This document shows, piece after piece, positions 44,901-56,234 of a stretch of DNA of 64,000 nt. A program made the position numbers and the translations under genes. Source of the stretch: Eledone cirrhosa (lineage: Eukaryota; Mollusca; Cephalopoda; Octopoda; Eledonidae). Positions within the stretch are counted from its first letter, which is position 1, and each line of letters begins with the position of its first letter. The stretch spans positions 4,924,046-4,988,045 of the forward strand of contig OZ024759.1 in assembly GCA_964016885.1 (NCBI GenBank), written 5' to 3'. The notes beneath the pieces were generated by a model that was not told the DNA's origin, did not search any database, and was given only the letters and a program-made list of their open reading frames with translations.

Positions 44901-47900
44901 CGAGGACCACACCATCTACTGTAACACACCTCTCTGACAGGTGCTACCATATAACCAGGACCACACCATCTACTGTAACACACCTGTCTGATAGATGATA
45001 ACTTATAACCAGGACCACACCATCTACTGTAACACACCTGTCTGATAGATGATACCTTATAACCAGGACCACACCATCTACTGTAACACACCTGTCTGAT
45101 AGATGATACCTTATAACCAGGACCACACCATCTACTGTAACACACCTGTCTGACAGGTGCTACCTTATAACCAGGACCACACCATCTACTGTAACACACC
45201 TGTCTGACAGGTGCTACCTTATAACCAGGACCACACCATCTACTGTAACACACCTGTCTGACAGGTGCTACCTTATAACCAGGACCACACCATCTGCTGT
45301 AACACACATGTCTGATAGCTGCTACCTTATAACCAGGACCACACCATCTACTGTAACACACCTGTCTGACAGCTGCTACCATATAACCAGGACCACACCA
45401 TCTACTGTAACACACCTGTCTGACAGGTGCTACCTTATAACCAGGACCACACCTTCTACTGTAACACACCTGTCTGACAGGTGCTACCTTATAACCAGGA
45501 CCACACCATCTACTGTAACACACCTATCTGACAGGTGCTACCTTATAACCAGGACCACACCTTCTACTGTAACACACCTGTCTGACAGGTGCTACCTTAT
45601 AACCAGGACCACACCATCTTCTGTAACACACCTGTCTGACAGCTGCTACCATATAACCAGGACCACACCATCTACTGTAACACACCTGTCTGATAGCTCC
45701 TACCTTATAACCAGGACCACACTATCTACTGTAACACACTTGTCTGACAGGTGCTACCTTATAACCAGGACCACACCATCTACTGTAACACACCTGTCTG
45801 ATAGATGATACCTTATAACCAGGACCACACCATCTACTGGAACACACCTGTCTGACAGGTGCTACCTTATAACCAGGACCACACCATCTACTGTAACACA
45901 CCTGTCTGATAGATGATACCTTATAACCAGGACCACACCATCTACTGGAACACACCTGTCTGACAGGTGCTACCTTATAACCAGGACCACACCATCTACT
46001 GTAACACACCTGTCTGATAGATGATACCTTATAACCAGGACCACACCATCTACTGTAACACACATGTCTGACAGGTGCTACCTTATAACCAGGACCACAT
46101 CATCTACTGTAACACACCTGTCTGATAGATGATACCTTATAAACAGGACCACACCATCTACTGTAACACACCTGTCTGACAGGTGCTACCTTATAACCAG
46201 GATCACACCATCTACTGTAACACACCTGTCTGACAGCTGCTACCATGTAACCAGTACCACACCATCTACTGGAACACACGTGTCTGACAGGTGCTACCTT
46301 ATAACCAGGACCACACCATCTACTGTAACACACCTGTCTGACAGCTGCTACCTTATAACCAGGACCACACCATCTACTGGAACACACCTGTCTGACAGGT
46401 GCTACCTTATAACCAGGACCACACCATCTACTGTAACACACCTGTCTGATAGATGATACCTTATAACCAGGACCACACCATCTACTGGAAGACACCTGTC
46501 TGACAGGTGCTACCTTATAACCAGGACCACACCATCTACTGTAACACACCTGTCTGATAGATGATACCTTATAACCAGGACCACACCATCTACTGTAACA
46601 CACATGTCTGATAGCTGCTGCCATATAACCAGGACCACACCATCTACTGTAACACACCTGTCTGATAGATGATACCTTATAACCAGGACCGCACCATCTA
46701 CTGTAACACACCTGTCTGACAGGTGCTACCTTATAACCAGGACCACACCATCTACTGTAACACACCTGTCTGACAGGTGCTACCTTATAACCAGGACCAC
46801 ACCTGTCTGACAGGTGCTACCTTATAACCAGGACCACACCATCTACTGTAACACACCTGTCTGACAGGTGCTACCTTATAACCAGGACCACACCTTCTAC
46901 TGTAACACACCTGTCTGACAGGTGCTACCTTATAACCAGGACCACACCATCTACTGTAACACACCTGTCTGACAGGTGCTACCTTATAACCAGGACCACA
47001 CCATCTACTGTAACACACATGTCTGATAGCTGCTACCTTATAACCAGGACCACACCATCTACTGTAACACACCTGTCTGACAGCTGCTACCATATAACCA
47101 GGACCACACCATCTACTGTAACACACCTGTCTGATAGATGATACCTTATAACCAGGACCACACCATCTACTGTAACACACCTGTCTGACAGGTGCTACCT
47201 TATAACCAGGACCACACCTTCTACTGTAACACACCTGTCTGACAGGTGCTACCTTATAACCAGGACCACACCATCTACTGTAACACACCTATCTGACAGG
47301 TGCTACCTTATAACCAGGACCACACCTTCTACTGTAACACACCTGTCTGACAGGTGCTACCTTATAACCAGGACCACACCATCTTCTGTAACACACCTGT
47401 CTGACAGCTGCTACCATATAACCAGGACCACACCATCTACTGTAACACACCTGTCTGATAGCTCCTACCTTATAACCAGGACCACACTATCTACTGTAAC
47501 ACACTTGTCTGACAGGTGCTACCTTATAACCAGGACCACACCATCTACTGTAACACACCTGTCTGATAGATGATACCTTATAACCAGGACCACACCATCT
47601 ACTGGAACACACCTGTCTGACAGGTGCTACCTTATAACCAGGACCACACCATCTACTGTAACACACCTGTCTGATAGATGATACCTTATAACCAGGACCA
47701 CACCATCTACTGTAACACACATGTCTGACAGGTGCTACCTTATAACCAGGACCACATCATCTACTGTAACACACCTGTCTGATAGATGATACCTTATAAA
47801 CAGGACCACACCATCTACTGTAACACACCTGTCTGACAGGTGCTACCTTATAACCAGGATCACACCATCTACTGTAACACACCTGTCTGACAGCTGCTAC

Positions 47901-49860
47901 CATATAACCAGTACCACACCATCTACTGGAACACACGTGTCTGACAGGTGCTACCTTATAACCAGGACCACACCATCTACTGTAACACACCTGTCTGACA
48001 GCTGCTACCTTATAACCAGGACCACACCATCTACTGGAACACACCTGTCTGACAGGTGCTACCTTATAACCAGGACCACACCATCTACTGTAACACACCT
48101 GTCTGATAGATGATACCTTATAACCAGGACCATACCATCTACTGGAACACACCTGTCTGACAGGTGCTACCTTATAACCAGGACCACACCATCTACTGTA
48201 ACACACCTGTCTGATAGATGATACCTTATAACCAGGACCACACCATCTACTGTAACACACATGTCTGATAGCTGCTACCATATAACCAGGACCACACCAT
48301 CTACTGTAACACACCTGTCTGATAGATGATACCTTATAACCAGGACCACACCATCTACTGTAACACACCTGTCTGACAGCTCCTACCTTATAACCAGGAC
48401 CACACTATCTACTGTAACACACTTGTCTGATAGCTGCTACCTTATAACCAGGACCACACCATCTACTGTAACACACCTGTCTGACAGGTGATACCTTATA
48501 ACCAGGACCACACCATCTACTGTAACACACCTGTCTGACAGCTGCTACCTTATAACCAGGACCACACCATCTACTGTAACACACCTGTCTGACAGCTGCT
48601 ACCTTATAATCAGGACCACACCATCTACTGTAACACACCTGTCTGACAGGTGCTACCTTATAACCAGGACCACACCATCTACTGTAACACACCTGTCTGA
48701 CAGGTGCTAACTTATAACCAGGACCACACCATCTACTGTAACACACTTATCTGACAGGTGCTACCTATTAACCAGGACCACACCATCTACTGTAACACAC
48801 CTGTCTGACAGGTGCTACCTTATAACCAGGACCACACCATCTACTGTAACACACCTGTCTGATAGACGATACCTTATAACCAGGACCACACCATCTACTG
48901 TAACACACCTGTCTGACAGGTGCTACCTTATAACCAGGACCACACCATCTACTGTAACACACCTGTCTGACAGCTGCTACCTTATAACGAGGACCACACC
49001 ATCTACTGTAACACACCTCTCTGACAGGTGCTACCATATAACCAGGACCACACCATCTACTGTAACACACCTGTCTGATAGATGATAACTTATAACCAGG
49101 ACCACACCATCTACTGTAACACACCTGTCTGATAGATGATACCTTATAACCAGGACCACACCATCTACTGTAACACACCTGTCTGACAGGTGCTACCTTA
49201 TAACCAGGACCACACCATCTACTGTAACACACCTGTCTGATAGATGATACCTTATAACCAGGACCACACCATCTACTGTAACACACCTGTCTGATAGATG
49301 ATACCTTATAACCAGGACCACACCATCTACTGTAACACACCTGTCTGATAGATGATACCCTATAACCAGGACCACACCATCTACTGTAACACACCTGTCT
49401 GACAGGTGCTACCTTATAACCAGGACCACACCATCTACTGTAACACACCTGTCTGATAGATGATACCTTATAACCAGGACCACACCATCTACTGGAACAC
49501 ACCTGTCTCACAGGTGCTACCTTATAACCAGGACCACACCATCTACTGTAACACACCTGTCTGACAGGTGCTACCTTATAACCAGGACCACACCATCTAC
49601 TGTAACACACCTGTCTGACAGGTGCTACCTTATAACCAGGATCACACCATCTACTGTAACACACCTGTCTGACAGGTGCTACCTTATAACCAGGACCACA
49701 CCATCTACTGTAACACACCTGTCTGATAGATGATACCTTATAACCAGGACCACACCATCTACTGTAACACACCTGTCTGACAGGTGCTACCTTATAACCA
49801 GGACCACACCATCTACTGTAACATACCTGTCTGATAGATGATACCTTATAACCAGGAACA
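35977..49860 (-). repeat. Giant 54-bp satellite derived from the EGF exon 3' end
   Basis: About 257 head-to-tail 54-bp units. On the minus strand a unit is GTGTGTTACAGTAGATGGTG followed by TGGTCCTGGTTATAAGG and then TAGCACCTGTCAGACAG. It aligns with the last 55 bases of the EGF exons (VCSSGGCAAGYEG-SNCQT), with one base missing in TATGAAGGT and the end joined at the donor position. Main variants spell APVRQ, SSIRQ, AAVRQ or AAIRH. Higher-order copies: about 36,440-39,409 and 39,410-42,379 (offset 2,970 bp = 55 units); about 40,980-45,066 and 45,067-49,153 (offset 4,087 bp = 76 units minus 17 bp). Long open frames in three frames follow from 54 = 18 codons; I do not call them genes. Confidence 0.95.
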
Positions 49861-49920
49861 CACCTTCCACTGGAACACACACCTGTCTCTGTCTTACACC
49901 TACTATCATCTTGACTAAAT
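49840..49920 (-). pseudogene. Half EGF exon, likely seed of the 54-bp satellite
   Basis: In gene orientation it starts CAAGATGATAGTAGGTGTAA and encodes DDSRCKTETGVC, SSGRCVPGY, then loses one base relative to the normal exon (TATAAGGT for TATGAAGGT), after which the CQTG codons read out of frame as SSIRQ. The first 54-bp satellite units follow directly. It is the only unit in the array that still carries exon sequence further upstream than the repeated part. Confidence 0.75.
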
Positions 49921-49945
49921 ATATTAAGTAACAAACAAAGCTTAC

Positions 49946-50083
49946 CTGTCTGACAGTTGCTACTTTCATAACCAGCAGTACATCCTCCTCTAGAACACAC
50001 ACCTGTCTGTTTGTTACATTTACTGTTGTCAGCACAGTAACATGTGTTGCTACAGTTGGCTCCAAATTTTCCATTTCTACAGA
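49946..50083 (-). CDS. EGF-like exon E5
   Basis: 138 bp, phase 1-1, acceptor TCCACAG, donor GTAAGC. Reads VCRNGKFGANCSNTC, YCADNSKCNKQTGVC, SRGGCTAGY, ESSNCQT. All eight cysteines remain, but the usual C-H-C is C-Y-C and G41 is Ser. It is the last exon before a 15.3-kb intron that contains the giant 54-bp satellite. Without splicing the same frame reads on through the short spacer and into the satellite as far as 48,768. Confidence 0.87.
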
Positions 50084-50154
50084 CTGTGGAAATAAAAATA
50101 TGAGAACAATAACAATAACAACAACATATAACACTATACAAGATAATGCTTCTG

Positions 50155-50262
50155 ATTTAGGCACAAGGCCAGCAATTTTAGGGGAGGAGAAAATCAATTA
50201 AATCGACCCCAGTGTGTGACTGGTACTTCATTTTATCAACCCTGTTGGGATGAAAGGGATAG
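50155..50262 (-). mobile_element. SINE family B, partial
   Basis: GATTTAGGCACAAGGCCAGC ... ATCGACCCCAGT ... TACTTCATTTTATCAACCC and GATGAAAGGGATAGC match the 3' body of family B; the tRNA-like head is gone. Confidence 0.65.
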
Positions 50263-50344
50263 CTACCACAATTCTATCATCTATATTATAGCGTTGTCAT
50301 CTATACTATATCTATATCATCTGTACTATATTTGTATCATCTTA

Positions 50345-50815
50345 ATTTCCATGTTTCTAACACCCATGTATATGCCTACAAAGTCAGAAAACAGCACAGC
50401 TCCCATGACTTTCGGAAACATTTTTTCAAGCTCAGAGTTGCTGAAGCATGGAACAAACTACCTGCATCAGTTGTTAGCTGTCGAGACACATCCTTTACAA
50501 CCGCCATGGAACAAACTAATTGCATCAGTTGTTAGCTGTCGAGACACTACATCCTTTAAAACCTCCATGGAACAAACTACCTGCATCAGTTGTTAGCTGT
50601 CGAGACACTACATCCTTTAAAACCTCTATGCTTCCTGAGATTCGTCAACACTGCACCTGATGTCCCCCCTTCCATACACACGCACACATGTATTTCATGA
50701 CTCTAACACTGTTCCTTTTCCTGACATTTAAACATTATTCTATGTACTATACATGCACCTTTGATGAGTTGTAGTGCACCTGAGCACTGTACACAATAAT
50801 TTCATTATTATATTA
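50345..50815 (+). mobile_element. LINE 3' end (CR1/L2-type tail) with internal triplication
   Basis: Encodes the end of a non-LTR retrotransposon: RVAEAWNKLPASVVSC followed by RDT-SFK-SMLPEIRQ, then a 3' UTR ending GTACACAATAATTTCATT and an ATT-rich tail. The segment around CTGCATCAGTTGTTAGCTG is present three times in tandem (50,455-50,625). Strongly 5'-truncated; no RT domain. Confidence 0.75.
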
Positions 50816-50987
50816 TTTTATACTCCAGTGGTATGACCTAAACTATATATAATCCATACTATATCTATACAATCTATATGATTTCCGTAACATCGATATT
50901 ATGTCTATATACTTGCCGATTCTCTACACTCCATACCAATGTTATACTATATATTCATGAGGCTATGATATCCCCTTTATATTGTAA

Positions 50988-51321
50988 GCACATAGCTTAG
51001 TAGTTAGAGCATTGGCCTTGCAATCGAAAGGTTGTGAGTTCAATTCTCAGACCGGGTGATGTGTTGTTTCCTTGAGCGGGACACTTTATTTCCCATTGCT
51101 CCAGTTTACTCAGTTGTAGAAATGAGATGATAGGGACTGGGGTCCATATCATTCCACTGCAAAGTGGTCCTGGAGGTGCCACGGCAAAAAACACCCAATA
51201 CTCACTGTAAATGAGGTTGGTGTTAGGAAGGGCATCCAGCTGTAGAAATCAAGCCAGAATCAGTTTCCGTCCCACCCTTGTAAGCAGGGAAATGCAGACG
51301 TAAAATGATGATGATGATGAT
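50988..51321 (+). mobile_element. tRNA-derived SINE, family A, near full length
   Basis: tRNA-like head (TAGCTTAGTAGTTAGAGC, then GGTTGTGAGTTCAATTC as box B), body with CTTGAGCGGGACACTTTATT and AATGAGATGATAGGGAC, and a 3' part GTTAGGAAGGGCATCCAGC ... GTAAGCAGGGAAATGCAG, ending in (GAT)n. The 3' part matches the end of the LINE at 11.1-13.6 kb, which suggests that LINE moves it. Confidence 0.9.
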
Positions 51322-51349
51322 TGTAGCTCCAAAACAGTTTAAATCTACC

Positions 51350-51450
51350 TGTCTCACAGGTGTTACCTTCATAACCAGCACTACACCCTCCACTAAAACA
51401 CACACCTGTCTCTGTGTTACACTTAGCTGTGTGTTACACCTACTGTCATC
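51350..51450 (-). pseudogene. Half EGF exon remnant
   Basis: Starts, in gene orientation, at CAAGATGACAGTAGGTGTAA and runs through the second half of the module to a GT donor-like end (GTAGAT). The four N-terminal cysteines and the acceptor are missing. A short duplication of the GTGTAACAC part adds a frameshift. Same class as the seed unit next to the 54-bp satellite (49,855-49,920). Confidence 0.65.
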
Positions 51451-51498
51451 TTGACTCAATATATCATGTTAGAAACAAAGCTATACTACACCACTTAC

Positions 51499-51636
51499 CT
51501 GTCTGACAGTTGCTACCTTCATAACCAGCAGTACATCCTCCACTAGAACACACACCTGTCTGTTTGTAACACCTGTTATTATCAGCACAGTGGCATGTGT
51601 GTTTACAGTTAGCTCCAAATTTACCAATGTCACAGG
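51499..51636 (-). CDS. EGF-like exon E4
   Basis: 138 bp, phase 1-1, acceptor ATTACAG, donor GTAAGT. Reads ACDIGKFGANCKHTC, HCADNNRCYKQTGVC, SSGGCTAGY, NCQT; eight cysteines. The first residue is Ala where most copies have Val, Gly or Glu (G/CC instead of G/TC). A second frame is also open across this exon, but only the frame given here has the cysteines. Confidence 0.87.
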
Positions 51637-51904
51637 CTGTAATATGAAATGTAATGTAAACAGTTTGAACAATTTCAAGATATAATATTTAGAATTATTA
51701 ACCTTTTTGATATCAAAATACCTGACACCGATTAACTGTTTTACTCTATATATTTATCTAAAAACCTCCCACTATAGTGTTATGTAAGAACTTTTGTTAA
51801 GTTATGTTCCATCCAAAATATTAGTGATGAAAATCTCAGTTATATAACTATAGCCCTTCAAATTCTTCATTATATAAAAATTTGTTTAAATTTGTATGCA
51901 ATAT

Positions 51905-52515
51905 ATTTCTTTAGTAATATGGTAATGAAAGGATTAATGACATAGACAGTGTCTTTAAGTAGAAATATGGTAATGAAAGGGTTAATGATATAGACAGTGT
52001 CTTTAAGTAGAAATATGTAATGAAAGGGTTAATGACATAGACAGTGTCTTTAAGTAGAGATATGGTAATGAAAGGGTTAATGACATAGACAGTGTCTTTA
52101 AGTAGAAATATGGTAATGAAAGGGTTAATGACATAGACAGTGTCTTTAAGTAGAGATATGTAATGAAAGGGTTAATGACATAGACAGTGTCTTTAAGTAG
52201 AAATATGGTAATGAAAGGGTTAATGACATAGACAGTGTCTTTAAGTAGAGATATGTAATGAAAGGGTTAATGACATAGACAGTGTCTTTAAGTAGAAATA
52301 TGGTAATGAAAGGGTTAATGATATAGACAGTGTCTTTAAGTAGAGATATGTAATGAAAGGGTTAATGACATAGACAGTGTCTTTAAGTAGAAATATGGTA
52401 ATGAAAGGGTTAATGACATAGACAGTGTCTTTAAGTAGAGATATGTAATGAAAGGGTTAATGACATAGACAGTGTCTTTAAGTAGAAACTTGGTAATGAA
52501 AGGTTTAATGACATA
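51905..52515. repeat. 48-bp satellite, block 1
   Basis: About 13 copies, distinguished by TCTTTAAGTAG in place of TCTTTCATTAG. Units alternate between 48 bp (AAATATGG) and 46-47 bp (AGATATG), giving a dimer structure. Because of the mixed unit length no long frame stays open. Confidence 0.9.
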
Positions 52516-52864
52516 GAGTCTATGTCATTAAGCCTTAATCCAAATATTCAATTACTTTGAAGCAAGAAACAAATGCAAATATCCGACTAACTTGAATTTT
52601 CCATCGGATTTTAAAATTATTTTACGTATTTTTGCTATATTAGTTTTTTTAACTTAATATTATTATTTTTCTATTGTATTTCTTTATAATTATGTGAATA
52701 CAAAAATATTTTATATTGTAACTTTTTATGTTAAATAATAAATGACTATAAAACTATACAAAAACTATAATAATTTCACAAAAGTCGCATTCATAGGTAT
52801 ATCAACTTATGCGACCTCCTTTATTACTGCCTAATTTAAATGTGGCCTCTAATGGTAAAAAGGT
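52516..52864. other. AT-rich insert between two satellite blocks
   Basis: Splits the 48-bp satellite. It begins with a small snapback (TAATGACATAG facing CTATGTCATTA) made from the satellite unit itself, then AT-rich sequence. I see no gene, inverted ends or target duplication. Confidence 0.5.
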
Positions 52865-53500
52865 TCCTCTCCTCTGACATAGACAGTATCTTTCATTAGA
52901 AATATGGTAATGAAAGGGTTAATGATATAGACAGTGTCTTTTATTAGAAATGTGGTAATGAAAGGGTTAATGACATAGACAGTGTCTTTTATTAGAAATG
53001 TGGTAATGAAAGGGTTAATGACATAGACAGTGTCTTTTATTAGAAATGTGGTAATGAAAGGGTTAATGACATAGACAGTGTCTTTTATTAGAAATGTGGT
53101 AATGAAAGGGTTAATGACATAAACAGTGTCTTTCATTAGAAATATGGTAATGAAAGGGTTAATGACATAGACAGTGTCTTTTATTAGAAATGTGGTAATG
53201 AAAGGGTTAATGACATAGACAGTGTCTTTCATTAGAAATGTGGTAATGAAAGGGTTAATGACATAGACAGTGTCTTTTATTAGAAATGTGGTAATGAAAG
53301 GGTTAATGACATAGACAGTGTCTTTCATTAGAAATATGGTAATGAAAGGGTTAATGACATAGACAGTGTCTTTCATTAGAAATGTGGTAATGAAAGGGTT
53401 AATGACATAGACAGTGTCTTTTATTAGAAATGTGGTAATGAAAGGGTTAATGACATAGACAATGTCTTTCATTAGAAATATGGTAATGAAAGGGTTAATT
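52865..53500. repeat. 48-bp satellite, block 2
   Basis: About 13 copies of the 48-bp unit, mostly the variant TCTTTTATTAGAAATGTGG. It runs almost to the donor of exon E3. Confidence 0.92.
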
Positions 53501-53514
53501 ACTACACCATATAC

Positions 53515-53652
53515 CTGTCTGACAGTTGCTACCTTCATAACCAGCAGCACATCCTCCACTAGAACACACACCTGTCTGTTTGTTACATTTACTGTTGTCA
53601 GCACAGTGACATGTGTTGCCACAGTTGGCTCCAAATTTACCTGATTTACAGA
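53515..53652 (-). CDS. EGF-like exon E3
   Basis: 138 bp, phase 1-1, acceptor TTTCCAG, donor GTATAT (weaker than the GTAAGT of its neighbours). Reads VCKSGKFGANCGN, C-H-C, ADNSKCNKQTGVC, SSGGCAAGY, NCQT; eight cysteines. The 48-bp satellite ends about 15 bp past the donor, which explains the altered donor sequence. Confidence 0.87.
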
Positions 53653-53760
53653 CTGGAAATAAAATATGAGAACAATGACAATTATAACAACATTTACACT
53701 ATACAAGATAATAAATATCACAATATTATATTATCTATATTATAATGTTGTCATCTATAC

Positions 53761-55964
53761 CAGAGGTCGGCATCCTTTTGGGGTGTGCGGGCCACATTGC
53801 TATGGAGTGTCACACAGGCAGGCCACATTTCTATGCAGTGTCTCACTGGCAGGCCACATTGTTACGAAGTGTCTTGTCAGTTGCTCACATTGCTATACAG
53901 TGTCTTGTCAGCAGGCCACATTGCTATACAGTGTCTTGTCAGCAGGCCACATAGCTATGGAGTGTCTTGTCAGCAGGCCACATAGCTATGGAGTGTCTTG
54001 TCAGCAGGCCACATAGCTATGGAGTGTCTCACCAGCAGGCCACATTGCTATACAGTGTCTTGTCAGCAGGCCACATTGCTATACAGTGTCTTGTCAGCAG
54101 GCCACATAGCTATGCAGTGTCTCACCAGCAGGCCACATAGCTATGGAGTGTCTAGTCAGCAGGCCACATAGCTATGGAGTGTCTCACCAGCAGGCCACAT
54201 TGCTATGCAGTGTCTTCTCAGCAGGCCATATTGCTATGCAGTGTCTCACCAGCAGGCCACATGGCTATGGAGTGTCTCACCAGCAGGCCACATAGCTATG
54301 CAGTGTCTCGTCAGCAGGCCATATTGCTATGCAGTGTCTCGTCAGCAGGCCACATAGCTATGTAGTGTCTCAGCAGCAGGCCACATAGCTATGGAGTGTC
54401 TCACCAGCAGGCCACATAGCTATGGAGTGTCTTGTCAGCAGGCCACATAGCTATGTAATGTCTCGCCAGCAGGCCACATAGCTATGTAGTGTCTTGTCAG
54501 CAGGCCACATAGCTATGTAATGTCTCGCCAGCAGGCCACATAGCTATGCAGTGTCTCACCAGCAGGCCACATAGCTATGCAGTGTCTCGTCAGCAGGCCA
54601 TATTGCTATGCAGTGTCTCGTCAGCAGGCCATATTGCTATGCAGTGTCTCACCAGCAGGCCACATAGCTATGCAGTGTCTCGTCAGCAGGCCACATTGCT
54701 ATACAGTGTCTCGTCAGCAGGCCACATTGCTATACAGTGTCTTGTCAACAGGCCATATAGCTATGGAGTGTCTCACCAGCAGGCCACATAGCTATGTAGT
54801 GTCTTGTCAGCAGGCGACATAGCTATGGAGTGTCTCACCAGCAGACTACATAGCTATGCAGTGTCTCACCAGCAGGCCACATTGCTATGCAGTGTCTCAC
54901 CAGCAGGCCACATAGCTATGCAGTGTCTCGTCAGCAGGCCATATTGCTATGCAGTGTCTCGTCAGCAGGCCATATTGCTATGCAGTGTCTCACCAGCAGG
55001 CCACATAGCTATGCAGTGTCTCGTCAGCAGGCCACATTGATATACAGTGTCTTGTCAACAGGCCATATAGCTATGGAGTGTCTCACCAGCAGGCCACATA
55101 GCTATGTAGTGTCTTGTCAGCAGGCGACATAGCTATGGAGTGTCTCACCAGCAGACTACATAGCTATGCAGTGTCTCACCAGCAGGCCACATTGCTATGC
55201 AGTGTCTCACAAGCAGGCCACGTAGCTGTGCAGTGTCTCGTCAGCAGGCCACATTGCTATGCAGTGTCTCGTCAGCAGGCCACGTAGCTATGTAGTGTCT
55301 CGTCGGCAGGCCATGATATCAAATAAGTAATGAGAACATATGTAAAAAGAATGCAGTAATATAATAAAATACTCTGACATTTTTAATAAACTCTGACAAA
55401 GCCATGACACCTGGCAGTGTATTTAAACCAGGGTTGCCATTTGTTCAGTGAACATATTTACTTCTAATAATACTGAACACTTTTAACATAGAAAAATAAA
55501 TAAACATTGATTATTATCAAATACAGTCCCTTACAGATGTTTTACTACCAGACAGTTAACTAAAATGAACAATTTTGAGGATGAAATGAAATAACTATGT
55601 CAGACATACTGACTTTTTTAGGTAAGTCTGGGTCATTTCACATCCCTGCCATACAGATACTATGTATGTACATATATACACGAATACACACACACAGTCC
55701 CTTTGACCTCGATGTCTGACTATTCTATCTCTCTGAGTTTGATTGTTTCTTACTGTCACATTAAAACATTACGTTCAGTTAAGTGAGTCTTGAGGTTAGA
55801 CGTGTTCTCTAGTTGGTATTTTAATCCCAAATAATTCAGAACACATTTTCAGGGGATGGCTTAGTCAAAGATTGAAACCTGTCGGCAGGCCAGATGTCGC
55901 CCGTGGGCCAGATGTGGACCGCGGGCCAGATGTGGCCTACGGGCCAGGGATTTAATGACCCCTA
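53761..55964. mobile_element. Non-autonomous hAT-like element carrying a satellite
   Basis: Left end CAGAGGTCGGC; right end, read inward, TAGGGGTCATT; both are one step from CAGGGGTC, a common hAT terminus. The element is flanked by an exact 8-bp duplication ATCTATAC at 53,753-53,760 and 55,965-55,972, the target-site length typical of hAT. Both subterminal parts carry GGGCCACAT/GGCCAGATGTGG motifs. No transposase remains. The left two thirds are a 31-bp satellite (separate entry); the rest (55,320-55,880) is AT-rich with nothing I recognise. Confidence 0.8.
53800..55310. repeat. 31-bp satellite inside the hAT-like element
   Basis: About 48 copies of a 31-bp unit with GGCCACATAGCTATGGAGTG and TCTCACCAGCA. 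Variants alternate (ATAGC/ATTGC; GGAG/GCAG/ACAG; CTCACC/CTTGTC/CTCGTC). The unit starts from the element's own GGGCCACAT subterminal motif. Short overlapping open frames here follow from the period and are not genes. Confidence 0.9.
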
Positions 55965-56081
55965 ATCTATACTATAGTGATATCAACTATTTTATATCTA
56001 TATCATCTGTACTATATCCCTACAACCTATATTATATCTATAGCTATACTATATCTATTCCTCTATATTATATCTATTGAA

Positions 56082-56232
56082 GGTGCAAGGATTAGTGGTA
56101 AGAGCGTCAGGCTTACAATCATAAAGTTGTGAGTTTGATGCCTGAATCTTGCTGTGTTTTGTGTTCTTGAACAAGTCACTTTATTTCATGTTGCTCAAGA
56201 TACTCTGCTATAGAAATGAGTTGTGATGTCAC
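56082..56232 (+). mobile_element. SINE head fragment (tRNA-derived)
   Basis: Contains a tRNA-like head: GGATTAGTGGTAAGAGCG followed by GTTGTGAGTTTGATGCC, then GTGTTCTTGAACAAGTCAC and TTTATTTCATGTTGCTC. Related to the family A SINEs at 51.0 and 62.2 kb but without their 3' part. Confidence 0.65.
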
Positions 56233-56234
56233 AC

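Noticed and set aside
35977..49860. CRISPR array
   Set aside because: Repeat is contiguous with no variable spacers, and the context is a metazoan intron.
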